Source: Panaeolus papilionaceus (taxonomy: Eukaryota > Basidiomycota > Agaricomycetes > Agaricales). Taken from it: a stretch of 64,000 bases of DNA. The position numbers and the translations under genes are program-made. The stretch covers positions 1 to 64,000 of the forward strand of contig JADNRZ010000026.1 in the NCBI GenBank assembly GCA_015501605.1, written 5' to 3'. The notes under the pieces are model-generated. The model saw only the letters and a program-made list of their open reading frames with translations, made no database searches and was not told the DNA's origin. Positions 21,322 through 33,374 of this stretch are shown here, piece after piece (position 1 is the stretch's first letter; the number at the start of each line of letters is the position of its first letter).

Positions 21322-22792
21322 ATGGGCACCGCGGATGTATACTGCTTTGTGAGTACCTCCCAAATACCTGTCTTTGGTAGACTAACATGGTTTATCCAAT
21401 GGCCAGGTTACAGGAGCGCGTTATATGAAATCAGTTCACGAGGTGCGAGCAGCACGACACCATTCCTTGAATAGCGATGGCTAACCAGACAGTGCCAGGT
21501 TGGAGACACTATCATCGAGGATTGTGTTGGTGACTCCGACTCTATGTCGCAGCGCAAGAAACGACGTGGACCTTCAATACCCCAAAACGTGGTCAAGGGG
21601 TTACGTTTTACCAAGGAGGACGTCAACGCGTCGAAGAACTACGTCCTCATTTGCTCCTACGAGCGCCAAGAAGATGGAAAGATTAAACTCCTGGCCGACT
21701 TCGAGAACGACCGTAAGTCGCCACCGCCACATATATGGTTCTTCTTTAATGCTCACCTCATTCTTTGTAACAGCACCAGATGAGCTATCGGACAAAAACG
21801 TGAAGGAGGTCTTCAACGTCGTCCCTGGGGATATGGTCGAGTATGGCATGTACGAGAATCTGAGTCCCGAGGAAGGGGATTCAGGGGACTACAGCCTCTG
21901 GGGAGAAGCCCCGAAACTCATTATCACCCACAAAGCCTACGTAATCTTGAAGCAAGCCGCACCCAGTTTGAAGCCGCATGTCCTCCTCCTTCTGAAGTGT
22001 CACGCCGATACATCTGACCGCGCCGATGAGGTTCATTTCGCTCCAGGACTCATCATAGACTACGGTCCTGTCAAAAGGACTCAGGAACAATGGTCAGATT
22101 GGCTTGCTTTACGCTCGTTGGATTCCAATGATCCTGAACCAGATAGGGATGTCGTTATACAGGCATGGAAAGGCGTGTTCTCACTGAAAGGTAAAGGGTC
22201 TCAGAGCGCGATCCTGGACGACATATGGCGAGGCCGTGGTAACCTGTGGTGCCTCGTCGCACCTGACAAGTACGTCGATTCTCTGTATAACTCTGTGGTT
22301 GACATTGGATTTACCGGATCGATCAGATTTCCTATCTCTGACTCCGCTTCACTGTTCAAGGTATTCGACGACTCGAGGAAGAAGCCATCAACGCAGTCAT
22401 TCACTAAGCTCCCGTTGGATATCCTTATCCTTATCTGTGAAAACCTCCACCCTCGACACATCTGCGCTCTTGTCAGTACTTGCAGCTTCATTCGAGGTTT
22501 TCTCCTTCACTCTGCAAACCAAGTCGTCAGGGCCTACATCACGCAGAACGAACCCTGGTTCTTACCGGCTGGACCCTTCGATGATATACCTCGTGGGGAC
22601 GACGAGATCAAGTTCTGGGGTTCGGAGTGGTCTAAGTTGGGACATGGTGGTGATAATATCGACACTACAATCCCGTGGCTGTCGTATCGACGCTCCTGTA
22701 GTCGCAGTTTGAGCATGTGGAATCGTATCCGTATTTGGAGAATAACACGCCAGATGGTAGAACTGGCAACTAAACTAGGTTACATTGATTAG
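21322..22792 (+). CDS. F-box protein, copy 1
   Basis: Four exons (21322-21348, 21407-21442, 21499-21712, 21774-22792) give 431 codons in frame. The N-terminal half is an uncharacterised domain with KNYVLICSYERQEDG, KLIITHKAYVILKQAAPSL and APGLIIDYGPV. The F-box follows at about residues 285-325, FTKLPLDILILICENLHPRH, with the usual LP..IL..I pattern, and a short tail ends RSLSMWNRIRIWRITRQMV. F-box proteins bind Skp1 through this motif and bring substrates to SCF ubiquitin ligases; the target is unknown. A decayed copy lies at 27700-28524. The convergent neighbour is an intact GTPase gene, and that arrangement is repeated downstream. Confidence 0.75.
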
Positions 22793-22799
22793 ATTACCC

Positions 22800-24680
22800 G
22801 TTAAAATGTCGTTTGAACCGCTGCCGAGGAAATGCTTAGTATAAGGAGAATGACTAATTGAAAATGTTGATTAAAAACTGCGAGAAAATGGATTACGACC
22901 CCTATCCGATAATTTCATGCAAGGGTGAGATCGAATCCGTTACACCTCTTTCTTTCTATTATTAGAATTTCTTTTTAAAACAATTAATGGAGGATACGAT
23001 ACATTTGACACGAGAAGGGAGAGGGTGAGGTAGATACCAATGCAGAGGTACCCGAGAGCGGAGCGATACAATGCGATGAAGATGTGAGGGGTGAGGCAGA
23101 GGCTATTCCGCAACGAGACGCCTTCTAATAGGCTTGTGTGTCATGACCAACGTAACATCCTGAGTTCGCCCCGTATCCTCTTCGACGAGATTGTAGAAAT
23201 TGGAGGGCGCATGATCGCGAATAATGTTGCCAGTACGATGAATATAATACCCTGATCCTGTGTCCCTATGTTGCATCGTTCAAAATGAAGAATACCAAGA
23301 TGAGGCATGGTATCTCAAAGTTGACCCGCATAAAGCAGAGACGCTCACCTAACCGTCGTCCCAGGTTTCACTATATTGAAGTGGATTAAGGAAGGACTAT
23401 TATGACAGGGTTGGATATTTGGCGGAATGGGAGATTTACGTTGGAGATTAACGCCTTCATTTTAAAATCTCCGTGTAACCATCTACCACCAAGCTCTTCT
23501 GTGAGTGAAGGGTAGATGAATAACACAGATAACGGTTCTAGTGAGATGGGACTTGAGTGGAACCAACAGACGCAGAAATTTGTCGAGATGGTGAGGTGGG
23601 AGAGAGATGGGAATTCTGGTGATGGCGAGAAAGATTGCTGAGTCCGGACGACACGCAGTTCCGGTATCCCTACCTGTAGACAAACAGCACGATGTGGAAG
23701 AGGTGAGTGCCTCTTGGTGAGGATGGTGATAGACAGAAGATGTCGCTAGAGTAATACAGAGATTAACAAGGTGATTCCCAAGTGAGGGAATGAGATGTGT
23801 GAGATGGAGAGCGAGGGTGCAGCTCGGATGTGCTCAGTTCGGGCTTGTGATGCTCAGAGTACTCGCACGATTCAGACAGGGTAGAGAAGGAAAGGTAAAA
23901 GTATATTGTTGAGAGGGGGTTCGTTCTATAAGAGAGTGTCGAGAGAGTACTACATAATTCTGGGCACGCGCGTGCTCTCGCGCTGCCCAGGCTCGCTAAG
24001 TGTACCAATTTGATATGTAGCTACTCTATGTAATTGTCCGCGGGATGGAATAAGAAAATAAAACGGATCCTCTTAACGTTCGCCGCTGCCAGCTGTTCCT
24101 CTCGATATCGCTGGCTCAACGCATCACTGAGCTGAATTGACCAGGCTCGAGTGGGTCGTCAATCCACTTGCTACAGGAGCGGAGCACGATGAGAGAGGGG
24201 TGACTGGGAGTTTGGAAAGGATAAGAGGTGGAGAACGTGAAATGGAGGGGAGTGATGGGAGTTTACAAAGAAAGCGGATGTTACGAAGGTGAAGAATATC
24301 TACGGAATAGGAGTCTCCCAAGCGCGATAGTGGAGAGAGGAGTGGAAGTGGAAAAATAAAAATAAGATAAATTGCTGAACCTATGCCCTTATACCCGTCG
24401 CGATTCCGTTCTTGAGGTCTTTATTGCGGTTCTGGGGTTTCGAAGTGTAGCGGGTGGTGGAGATGGTGAGGGGTATGGATGAGAGTGTTCCTATTTGGGA
24501 TATTGAACGTCGCGCGTGCGTGATGCGTGTGTGATGCGCTGATGCGCGGTTAAGCGGGCTGCGTGATTAGTTGCTGAGCATTGCGCTCGTTCGGTGATGA
24601 GGAGAGTATTTAAGATAAAATAAAGGAAATAAAAGAGTGATAGGATAAGAACATTAAACGAGTGGCTTACACGAGCGACT
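22800..24680. other. Gap without a recognisable gene
   Basis: Purine-rich on the plus strand in several places (23480-23700, 24120-24500). No domain-bearing frame was seen. Confidence 0.35.
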
Positions 24681-24689
24681 CAAGTATCT

Positions 24690-24757
24690 ATTCCACAGCA
24701 CGGTAGGAGCACGGTTACACACGGTACTGCACGGTCATGCACGGCCGCGCGCGGCTT
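24690..24757 (+). repeat. Cluster of short GCACGG direct repeats ending in a GC-rich hairpin
   Basis: The hexamer [GC]ACGG[TC] occurs five times at about 9-12 bp spacing and is followed by GGCCGCGCGCGGC, which can form a hairpin, and a T-run. It is compact and unlike its surroundings. It might be a transposon end or a transcription terminator-like structure; the function is unknown. Confidence 0.45.
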
Positions 24758-24905
24758 TTTTCCAATGCCCGTTTGCCATAAATATGGCGAGCTGATAAGC
24801 TAATTAAATTCACAAAGCGTTGGTGTACATAGAGAGAGTGGTACAGAACACATTCCCTGAGTCCCCGGGCCCAGATGCCTTACAATGACCGGTACCTTTT
24901 CACAT

Positions 24906-26212
24906 TTAACTCTCCACATGTCCATCCCCCTCCAATAGTGCTGGAGCTTCGGATTTTGGCTCGTGTTCGTCAACATTTGCTGTCTGGGGTAGGTCTTCCA
25001 GGATAAGTCCTGCGACTGATAAAGCATTCACGAGGAGCTGATATGACTTCTCGAGCTCCGAGGGGAGATTTCCAGATATGTTGACAATCAGTCGAATGAA
25101 CTTGTCCAGCATGGCCTTGTTTTGTTCCCGATGCTTTTCCAGCACCGATTGTAGTAGAGGGTTGTTTTGATTTGCGGCTTGTGTCAAGTCATGTTGGATG
25201 TATTGTTCTCTTAGTAGACAGCTCTCGATGCGCTTATGAAGATCCGGATAGAAAGGGGCGACGGCGACTCCTGAAGCAGCAGTCAGCGTGTTTGTCCAAT
25301 AGTGCCTTGAATCCAAGATATCGATCGCCGAAGACTTAGTATTCATGAATCGCGCGAGACCTCTCTCAGTTTCTAAACCCACAATTTTCTAAACGTTATG
25401 GTCAGTCCATACTGTCGTAAAGCTTGCAGGTTTATACAACATGAATACCTTCAACGCTTCGTCTTGTAACTGGGTAAAGTTTGCCTCTGCACGCCTCCAG
25501 GTCCTTTCGCTGTACAGAGTATCCCACATCGTGGTGACGAATAATACAGCGTTAAGAGAGTTGGAAGGCTTCAGAAGATCTTGGAGCATCTCGATTGTAC
25601 GCCGCCTAGAACCGGGAAGTCTTGTCTGGGTGATAGGAGTGAAAAACAATATGCCGTCTACTGTGTCAATCCTGAGACATGATATGTCAGTTCAATGAAA
25701 TACCATTAGCTTTAATCAGGACTAAAACATACTGCCGCTCTTTAAACCATTGCCGAACCATGTCGATGATTTCCATCTCCGAGACCTCATTATCAGAGAA
25801 GCCCGGCGTATCGATCATATAGACGGGGTATTCAGTCCCCGAACTGATACGGGGGAGACCCACGATGTGGTAAGCGTTCACCGTTTGAGTATAACCTTCC
25901 AGCTGGTTTTTTGAGAGTGATAACTTCTGCGATGCTCCTGCCAATGACTCTATGAACTATTACCTCAGACGCAAGGTATCGATGTTATTTTAGCACACTG
26001 ATCGGATACACCTGATGCACGATTACAAGGAAAACTTACGCTGCTTTTTCCGGATCCAGTTGGTCCCAAAAGCCTGTCAACGATTCAAACATGGGAGTCG
26101 ATAGGGTGTTCTGAAGTATGCGTAGGACTAACAGATACTGATACCCGCTTCTTATAGTTGTGTTAGTAACAGGCTCAATGGATACATCGCCACTGATCCT
26201 CAGGTCTTTCAT
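24906..26212 (-). CDS. GTPase family copy 4 (AIG1/septin-like P-loop GTPase)
   Basis: Five exons (26212-26145, 26073-26040, 25956-25733, 25671-25449, 25388-24906) join in frame to 343 codons. Exon 1 reads MKDLRISGDVSIEPV. Exon 2, only 34 nt, holds LLGPTGSGKSS (G1/Walker A). Exon 3 has FIESLAGASQKLSLSKNQLEG and YMIDTPGFSDNEVSEMEI (G3). Exon 4 has ILFFTPITQTRLPGSRRRT and FVTTMWDTLYSERTWRRAE (G4-like position). Exon 5 is helical (YPDLHKRIESCLL) and ends acidic. The layout fits the fungal AIG1-like G-domain proteins (family inference). No transmembrane segment was seen. The isolated 34-nt P-loop exon is conserved in all complete copies, a clear mark of recent common ancestry. Substrate or partner is unknown. 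Confidence 0.8.
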
Positions 26213-26889
26213 TAGAGAGGAGTTGTGGTTGTAGACTGGACGTGTAAAGAGTAGCTTCCTGGAAGTTTAACGGTGATCGGAAGGCAATGACGGTGGCTAG
26301 AAGCAGTATGGGATGAATGTCGTCGCTGGGTTGCTTTGCAGGACCATGCAACAATTTCACACGAATTCATTTGGGTGGCGCATTCCGTTTCAGTGCTACT
26401 GACACACGACTTTGATAGCACCCCAAAGACCGATAACGCGTGCTGAAGGCCGTGACTGGATCTGTCAATACAGCCCAATGTGCGTTACTATACCCGAATC
26501 GATACACCACACTTTCTGGCCTTCATCTCCCTCGTTTTTAACTGCGCAAACCTCCTGGAAGGTATGGAAAGCTCTATCATTTCATGCGAGGTTTGCAGCT
26601 TCATTAGGTGGAAATATGAAGTTGTGGCAATTGCGGTTGCATCATGACATGTGGACCCATGGACGCAGCCTGAAGCTTGGAAGATGGTTCAAAGTGGTTA
26701 CCCACTGCGTAATACGATTTGTCTAACTTCCACCACAAGCGGCAATGGGTGTTTTCGATATTTACTGCTTTGTCAGTTTCTCTCAACTGTATATCATTTT
26801 CCTCTAAACCTTGTTTTTCTAGTTAACTGGATGTAGGTATCTCAGTAGCAGTCATGAGATATCGATAAACTGTCGCACACTTTGATCAA

Positions 26890-27190
26890 GCAAACTGCTG
26901 ATCGACCCACCAACGTTTCCGCAGTCCATTATGGCGCAATACAATATCGGTTCCTCGTCTGAGAACTTTCGGGAGAAATTCGCCCGATAGGGTGTATGAG
27001 GGGTTCTGGGTTTCAGATGAAGATGTCGAGGCATCCGATGACATTGTCATGATCAGTCCGTTTACACGATACGCGACTAGAGATGTCCAGTTGCGCTGTG
27101 GGATTGACGATACTGGTAGGTTGACTCCTAGCATTTCCCGCACTACCATGCTTAACAAGGAATCTAGTTGTGCCACGACATCTTTCACAA
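26890..27190 (-). CDS. Possible short hypothetical gene or fragment
   Basis: An open frame of 100 codons contains VVAQLDSLLSMVVREMLGV and a Ser-rich centre. Composition is coding-like, but no domain is recognised and no flanking exons were resolved. It may be a fragment. Evidence is weak. Confidence 0.25.
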
Positions 27191-27699
27191 TGGAAGGACC
27201 TATGCGAGCATAGATCCTACTTCTTGGGCACGTGACTCGAGTCGACTCACATGTCGGACTCCTACCAACCTTTTTCTCTTCATTCCCTTAACTTAGTATT
27301 CCTTATTTCTTCGCCTACGTAGCTGCTCGCGCTCTCGCTTCCTCCCACTCTCACGCTTATTTTAACCCACCCACCTCCCCCCTTGTCAACACCTTTTCAC
27401 CGCCTCTTCTCCTTTTTTACGTCTTTACTCCCATTCCCACTGCATGCAGTTAAAATCAATCTCTAGAGTCGTTATATAGATATTCGTTACTTGGGTTTTG
27501 AATAACGTACACATTTTTGTAATCAGAGCTCTCTCGTGGTTTGGGTAGAGGGAGGCAAGGCGGCGTTCGGGGGGCTCACCCGTCCACCGTCCTCACCTCT
27601 CGCCCTGGGAGGGGGTCAAGCCAGGCTCCCCATTCCCATCCCCACTTACACTACCCGACTACGGGAGACTCACCACGTAGAACCAAGAGATAATATCGC

Positions 27700-28524
27700 A
27701 ATCACCTTCCGGTCCCGAAGAAGGAACATACCAAAACTTTGGTGACGACGCATCAGAAGGTGAACTATATGGGGTCATGAAAGGCTCTCCAGTGATGATT
27801 GTAACGCACAGCTCCTACCTCCCCCTTCTCAAGGCCACACCTCGACTCCTGCCGCACATTATTTACAAACTCAAGTTTCACTTGAAGCCCATTCTTGAAT
27901 ACGGTCCAATGAACGGTATTCAAACAGTGCAGTACGTACTTTGATCAGTTTTGGCGCACTCAGATGACTGGGATGCCTCTCAAATATGCAAGATATTTTG
28001 GGAACTGTTATTGGAGGGGTAAAAGCCATGGATGAAGAAACACATGTGGAGGCATGAAGAGGAGTGTGGAACACATGGACACTGCTCCGGCCTTATAGGT
28101 GCGTCTAGCAAAGTTGTACTTCGCACATGTATGCAATAGCTATTCACGGCTCATCATGTAGGTTTCCCATTATTGAAACTAACGAAGAGCCCACGATCCC
28201 ATCAGAAATTACTCATAAGCTTGCGTTATCACCTTTCGAACGAATTCCTCACGACATTCTCCTATTCCATCCCCGAGCACTTCGATCCTTGGTTAACACA
28301 AGCAGAACAGTTATTACGGACTCAAACCACCTAACAGTGATCAAGAGATCTCATGGTGGAATACGCAGTCGAGTACCAGCGGATTATTTGGAGATGACAG
28401 CAGCAACGCGATTCCGTGGTTGTGCTATCGCAGAGCTTGCAGCCAGAGCATGAGTATATGGAATAGAATTCGAATTTGGAGGGGTATTAACCAGCTGGAG
28501 AAGGTCGCAGAAGGAAAGAATTAG
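27700..28524 (+). pseudogene. F-box gene copy 2, decayed
   Basis: Blocks follow the same order as the 21322-22792 F-box protein. ASEGELYGVMKGSPVMIVTH and YLPLLKATPRLLPHIIYKL match the KLIITHKAYVILKQ region, and LEYGPM matches IDYGPV. FERIPHDILLF is a remnant of the F-box. NAIPWLCYRRACSQSMSIW and NRIRIWRGINQ match the C-terminus, which ends at 28524. The middle is deleted and the blocks are in different frames. The 5' exons are not recognisable. Confidence 0.7.
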
Positions 28525-28635
28525 TTTAGTTCTAGTCATAACTTTCTCCCTTAGTGCATGTATATTCCGATAATTCGGATAACGCTCAGCGCTAGAATAA
28601 TTAATTATAGCCTAAGAATACAATACAGAGGGACA

Positions 28636-29941
28636 CTACAAGTCTACCCCCGATAACTTCGAAACCTGACGTGTAAACCATGCCTTGACCACGACATATT
28701 TATTACCTGAATTGCATGAAAGGGAGTGTATGCTCAAGATATTAGTATGGCCATCGCTCTCCGTAACCAACTCCAGCTCCTGATAGAACTGTAAAAGCAG
28801 CCTTCGTAATGCTTTCTCATCTCGTCGCAGCTGTTTGACGATTCTCCAGCTGTGTGTCACGGACTTGTCTTTGAGTTCTTCATCTATGGCGTATAATCTT
28901 TCCTGAGCTGCAGCGACGCGCTCTCCGAGGCGATCTTGGAGGAGCTTCATATAGCCTGGCTGCTTACCCGAATCCATGGGCTTTTGAAAGGCAAAAGGAA
29001 GCCAGGCGGGCCGTAGGTTCAAACACTTGTTGACGATGGATAACGCTGATTGTGGTGTATAACGAAATTTTTCGACCACTAGTCCCTTTCGAATAAAGTC
29101 CTGTGGAAAGATTACGGCTTGAAATACGGATATCAAGTAGGACGGTTGCATACCTTCCAATACGTGCGTTCGAGAATGCGAAGTCGCCTATTAGCGTTAG
29201 CCACTTGGCGATCGTTCCACAGCAGATTCCACATGGTCGTGACCAGCATAACCCGACTCGCTACATCCCAACCTATTAACGCCTTGAAGATCCGCATCGT
29301 CTTCCATCTGTTTCCCGACATACGCAGATCGGTAATACGATCAAAATACAGCACCGCGCTAATTTCCGTCAATGATATACTTTGGAGTGGCGTTTCAGTT
29401 AACTCTTTGTTCAAGTTGGCGTCGTAGTAATAAGCCGTCAACGTACCTTAGCATCCAATTCTGAACCATACTCACAATCCTCATCTCTGATAACCTCGAG
29501 TCGGAGAACCCTGGTGTGTCGACAAGGACAATCGGAACACCTTTCCCAGAAATAGCATTTCCAAGTAGATATGGTGTAACTTCCTGCGTCACGCCGTCCA
29601 GACAGTCTTTCGCGATGTTGAGGGTCTGGTTGATCGCCAGCGAATCAATAAACTATGGCAGAATGTGGTGGTGATGTCAACAGGACTCAAATTTCAATAC
29701 GAAGGATCCATAGAGGTAAGTGACTACATACTGAACTCTTTCCAGAGCCTGTCAATCCCATCATCCTACAAGCAACAACATTGAAATCTCAGAAGGGCTC
29801 TCAGTCAAAGGTAGGATAATTAAAATCCACGTACACAATCACGACCGCTGATGGTGGGATCGCCGAATCATTGCCTAACTTAACGACTGCTGGGAGGCCT
29901 TGAATACGTAGTCGTTTCTTGTATCTTGGGTGATTTGGCAT
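28636..29941 (-). CDS. GTPase family copy 5
   Basis: Five exons (29941-29835, 29765-29732, 29652-29447, 29379-29154, 29100-28636) join in frame to 345 codons. The 34-nt second exon holds MMGLTGSGKSS; exon 3 holds FIDSLAINQTLNIAKDCLDG and VLVDTPGFSDSRLSEMRI. Exon 4 has LYFDRITDLRMSGNRWKTM and LVTTMWNLLWNDRQ, so the G4-like TTMWD has Asn in place of Asp. Exon 5 is a basic helical tail with a possible coiled coil (ERLYAIDEELKDKS). Compared with copy 4 the N-terminus and tail have diverged strongly, while the intron positions and phases are kept. It lies convergent to the decayed F-box copy, mirroring the copy 4 / F-box 1 pair. Confidence 0.78.
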
Positions 29942-29949
29942 GAATCAAG

Positions 29950-31355
29950 TCTATGAATTGCGCACGAAGGGTTGGAATTGACTTTATGCGAGACAGAACC
30001 GAGAGTATATGGCTATGAACAGCCCCAATGCGATGCACACGCCACGATCACTACTACTTCGTCTGGAAGCGATCAAGTATAAATGATATTAGGAATTGCT
30101 CAGACTGTCAGACAGTCGTGAACGTGTTGTACATGAGGCCTCTGCGTCATTCCGTGCCGATGAGTGAATAGCAATCACCGAAGGATTTCTTTCTACTTTT
30201 AATTATATGTTGGGTGCTTGCGCTCCGTCAAGAAGAGCTTGAAGGCCTCGAGGAGTGTTCGCATGTAATTTGGACCTGCCAGAATGTCTGTCAAATGCTG
30301 TGGTAAACCGGCGATTTTAAGAAATCGAATCCCAGTTCAGAGGATTTGGCACGTGATGCAACATCCATCCAGTCTGGGATACCATCAGGTAGAGAAGGGG
30401 CTCGAACTACATCCATGACGTTTACTATCGGACGAGCGTCGCACCTGGACCCGTAAAGTAGGCATCCGTGCGCTCACATTATCTGGTTCATATACTTCTA
30501 ATACTTCAAGTGACGGCAAGCCATTGCGTCAGACCGTGTTTTAAAAACGGTACTGATGCGGTTAGCATTTAGTAGCTCTTTTGTAGCTGTCCATCGAATT
30601 TTGACTAGGCACATCCTTATCTTCAATATTATGGTTCGTTTATTGTGGTATAGCTAAAGGCCTTACGTATCGTAAACAGCCTGAGTTAGACTCGGAGACG
30701 ATGTGCCCACCACTCTATCTCGGACGAATCCGCAACATAGACGTTATGTCGTCTTGGTTAGAACGACCCAGGAGGACAAATTCCCTACTACGGTAGTTTC
30801 TACCTCTCAATGGGTATGGTATCAAGTGCCACTTGGCAGAAGTGTCAGTGTGTTTGATAGAACAACCCCCTCGGTACCTAGGATACCCCAAAATGTGTGT
30901 ACCTTTGGGACCCTCAACATAATCGCCCCTATTCATGCAACCATGGCGTTTCCCTTGGTTTTACACCCCAAAGACCAGAGAGCAACCCTCATTTACACTT
31001 CGTTCCAACGTTTCAAGTCCGATTTATGTATATACACTACAAAGCTTTGCGTCAAATATGCAGAACGCCACAACCTTGGCGAAAAACAATTTGAAGACCT
31101 TATCAATGTAGTGATAGCATATCACATTTATATTTACTATGGAGTCTGGACTACGTACGCTTGTTTCACCACTGGCAGTTATCAAGGTACTAGACAACTC
31201 GTTAGTATTACACTTCATATCATTTACGAATACGCTCTATCTAGCCTATCACAACCTACAACTCTAATCGCTATGATATCACTCACGATCTTCTATGCAC
31301 GGTAAGTGGATTTGTTATTATCTTATCGCATATTTTTCATATGCTGATTGCGCTT
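29950..31355. other. Gap with weak coding remnants
   Basis: On the minus strand at about 30480-30205 two coding-looking blocks occur in different frames (VVRAPSLPDGIPDWMDV and HLTDILAGPNYMRTLLEAF). They probably belong to a decayed gene that I cannot identify. A 200-codon plus-strand frame at 30703-31305 has no domain signature and is not annotated as a gene. Confidence 0.3.
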
Positions 31356-31362
31356 TAGTACA

Positions 31363-33369
31363 TCAACACCACAAGCACAACCTCCTCCCTCCGGTCTATC
31401 GACCCTCCCTGGGAAGAAGATGGCCGTATCATTGAGTGGGCTCAATATCGTCTTGCTCCCAACAACATCGGCATCCCACCCTCGTTCCTCAGGGGCTGTA
31501 TCTTAAGCTCGGTAAGTTCCGGATTTATTCCCATCACATTTTTCGGCTCTGACGACTCATCACCGTACCACCAACCCCAGACATCACTGGTCGCGACCCC
31601 GCTGGCTGGAAGCTCCTTGGTATCTACTCTGGTGGCGTTTTCTACGAGAGCACTGAGGAATTCCGCGAGGCATGGAAGAAACCCGACTTTTTCAGGACCG
31701 AGAAGACCTTTGTCACTCAGTCAATGATGACCAACCGCACTGGCGACGCTCTTCCCTACGACATTGAGGCACCCCTCGTTCAGGTTCAGATTCAGAAGTG
31801 TTGGACTGTCGACAAGGAGCAGAAGTACGTTAAGTGGATGGACTTTGAGTTCTATATCGGCTTCAACAAGGACGTCGCTGTTACTGTCTACGACATCAAG
31901 CCAAGGGCGAACTCGGTCTTGAGGAGGCTCATTACGCTGGTTCAGACCCCAAGTCTTCTCAAACCGCTTTCTTGGACTTTTACTACGGCTTTAGACCTTA
32001 CACTTACGAGCTGGTTGAAGGGTACGTTGCCACTGTTCACCTTTGCCCGTCCTTTTCTCGATTTCTCTCGTCCAGATACGACTGCCCTTTGAACTCTGAC
32101 TACCTCGACACCCTTCTTCACATGGATGGAAACACCACCACCAACTTCGACAGCATCTGCTTGTACGAGTCTGATACCGGCTTCCCCATCCAGAGGCACA
32201 CCACTCGTCGCATGGCCACTGTCACTCGCAACACCTTCTTCAACCTCCGCTTCGTGTCTACCATTGGAAGTGCGTATCATCTCCGTTCGTTGACACATTG
32301 ATATCATTTATTCATGCCCTTTCATCCAGACTATGATTACCAGTTCACCTACAGCTTCCTTCTCGACGGCTCCATCGAGGTCGCTGTTCGTGCTTCCAGT
32401 TACATTCAGTCCACCTACTACTACAGCAATGAAGAATACGGATGCAAGATCCGGAAGCACCTCTCGGGATCCATGCACGATCATGTTCTCACTTTCAAGG
32501 CCGATCTTGACATCAAGGGCGAGAAGAACACTTTCGAGACCACCAAGTTCGTTCCCGTCAAGGTCAAGTACCGCTGGGACAAGGAGATGAACACCATGAA
32601 GGTCGAGCGCTCCCTCCTCAAGAACGAGACGAAGGCAAGATCAACTGGGCTCCCAATGGCGCTGCGCAATACAGCATCCTCAACACTGAGAAGCCTAACG
32701 GCTGGGGCGAATACCCTGGCTACTGCATCGCTCCTGGTCATGGTAACCCCCATCCATTCCACCGCCATCGACTCTTCCCTCATCAAGGACTCTAGCCACC
32801 TCGCTACCCATTACATGTATGTTACCAAGCAGAAGGATACTGAGAGGTATGCACCTTTCGTTTTTTCGATATCGTTCATTGTTTCTGATGGTTTCACGTC
32901 AGGCATCTTATGCACAGCACCAACAACATGGACAGTGGCAAGCCTCTCGTGGACTTCTCCAAGTTCTTCGATGGCGAGAACCTCGAGCACGACGATATCG
33001 TTCTCTGGTTTAGTGAGTATCCTCGCCATCCTTTTGTCGTTCCATCTCTCATCTTATCCCTCCTTTCAGACCTTGGCATGCATCATCTCCCCCACACCGA
33101 GGATTTCCCCATCACCCTCATGTCCACCGCCCAATCCACCGTCGCCTTCCGCCCTCCGCCCTCACAACTACCTCTCCTCCGGCCCCTCTCGCCAGACCGT
33201 CCAACAAGTCGAGCTCGACCTCACCAGCGACAGGGTCGTCGTTGACACCTACAAGAAGTTGACTGTCTGCCAGGCTCCTCCTGTCATCGTCGACTCCGAC
33301 TACTCCGACTTCCAGATCGACTACACCGTTAGCAAGACGCCCAAACCTACGCTCTGCGCTAACTGCTAG
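31363..33369 (+). pseudogene. Copper amine oxidase, N-terminally truncated and frameshifted
   Basis: The order matches the catalytic part of copper amine oxidases: DITGRDPAGWKLLGIYSGG, VKWMDFEFYIGFNKDVAV, AHYAGSDPKSSQTAFLDFYY, NYDYQFTYSFLLDGSIEV, SMHDHVLTFKADLDI, FDGENLEHDDIVLWF, LGMHHLPHTEDFP. The cofactor Tyr (in NYDY, about 32330), the copper HxH (HDH) and the third His (HTEDFP) are all present. The reading frame is broken at about 31900 (near DIKP), 32635 (a G missing in a G run), 32745 (an extra C in a C run) and 33155 (CCGCCCT duplicated in tandem, 7 bp). The first 150 or so residues of the family are missing upstream. Introns have good borders. An active enzyme would oxidise primary amines to aldehydes. 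The 7-bp duplication is hard to explain as a sequencing error. Confidence 0.75.
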
Positions 33370-33374
33370 ACGGC

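Noticed and set aside
30703..31305. 200-codon open frame before the amine oxidase
   Set aside because: No similarity to the amine oxidase N-terminus or any domain, and no splice continuity.
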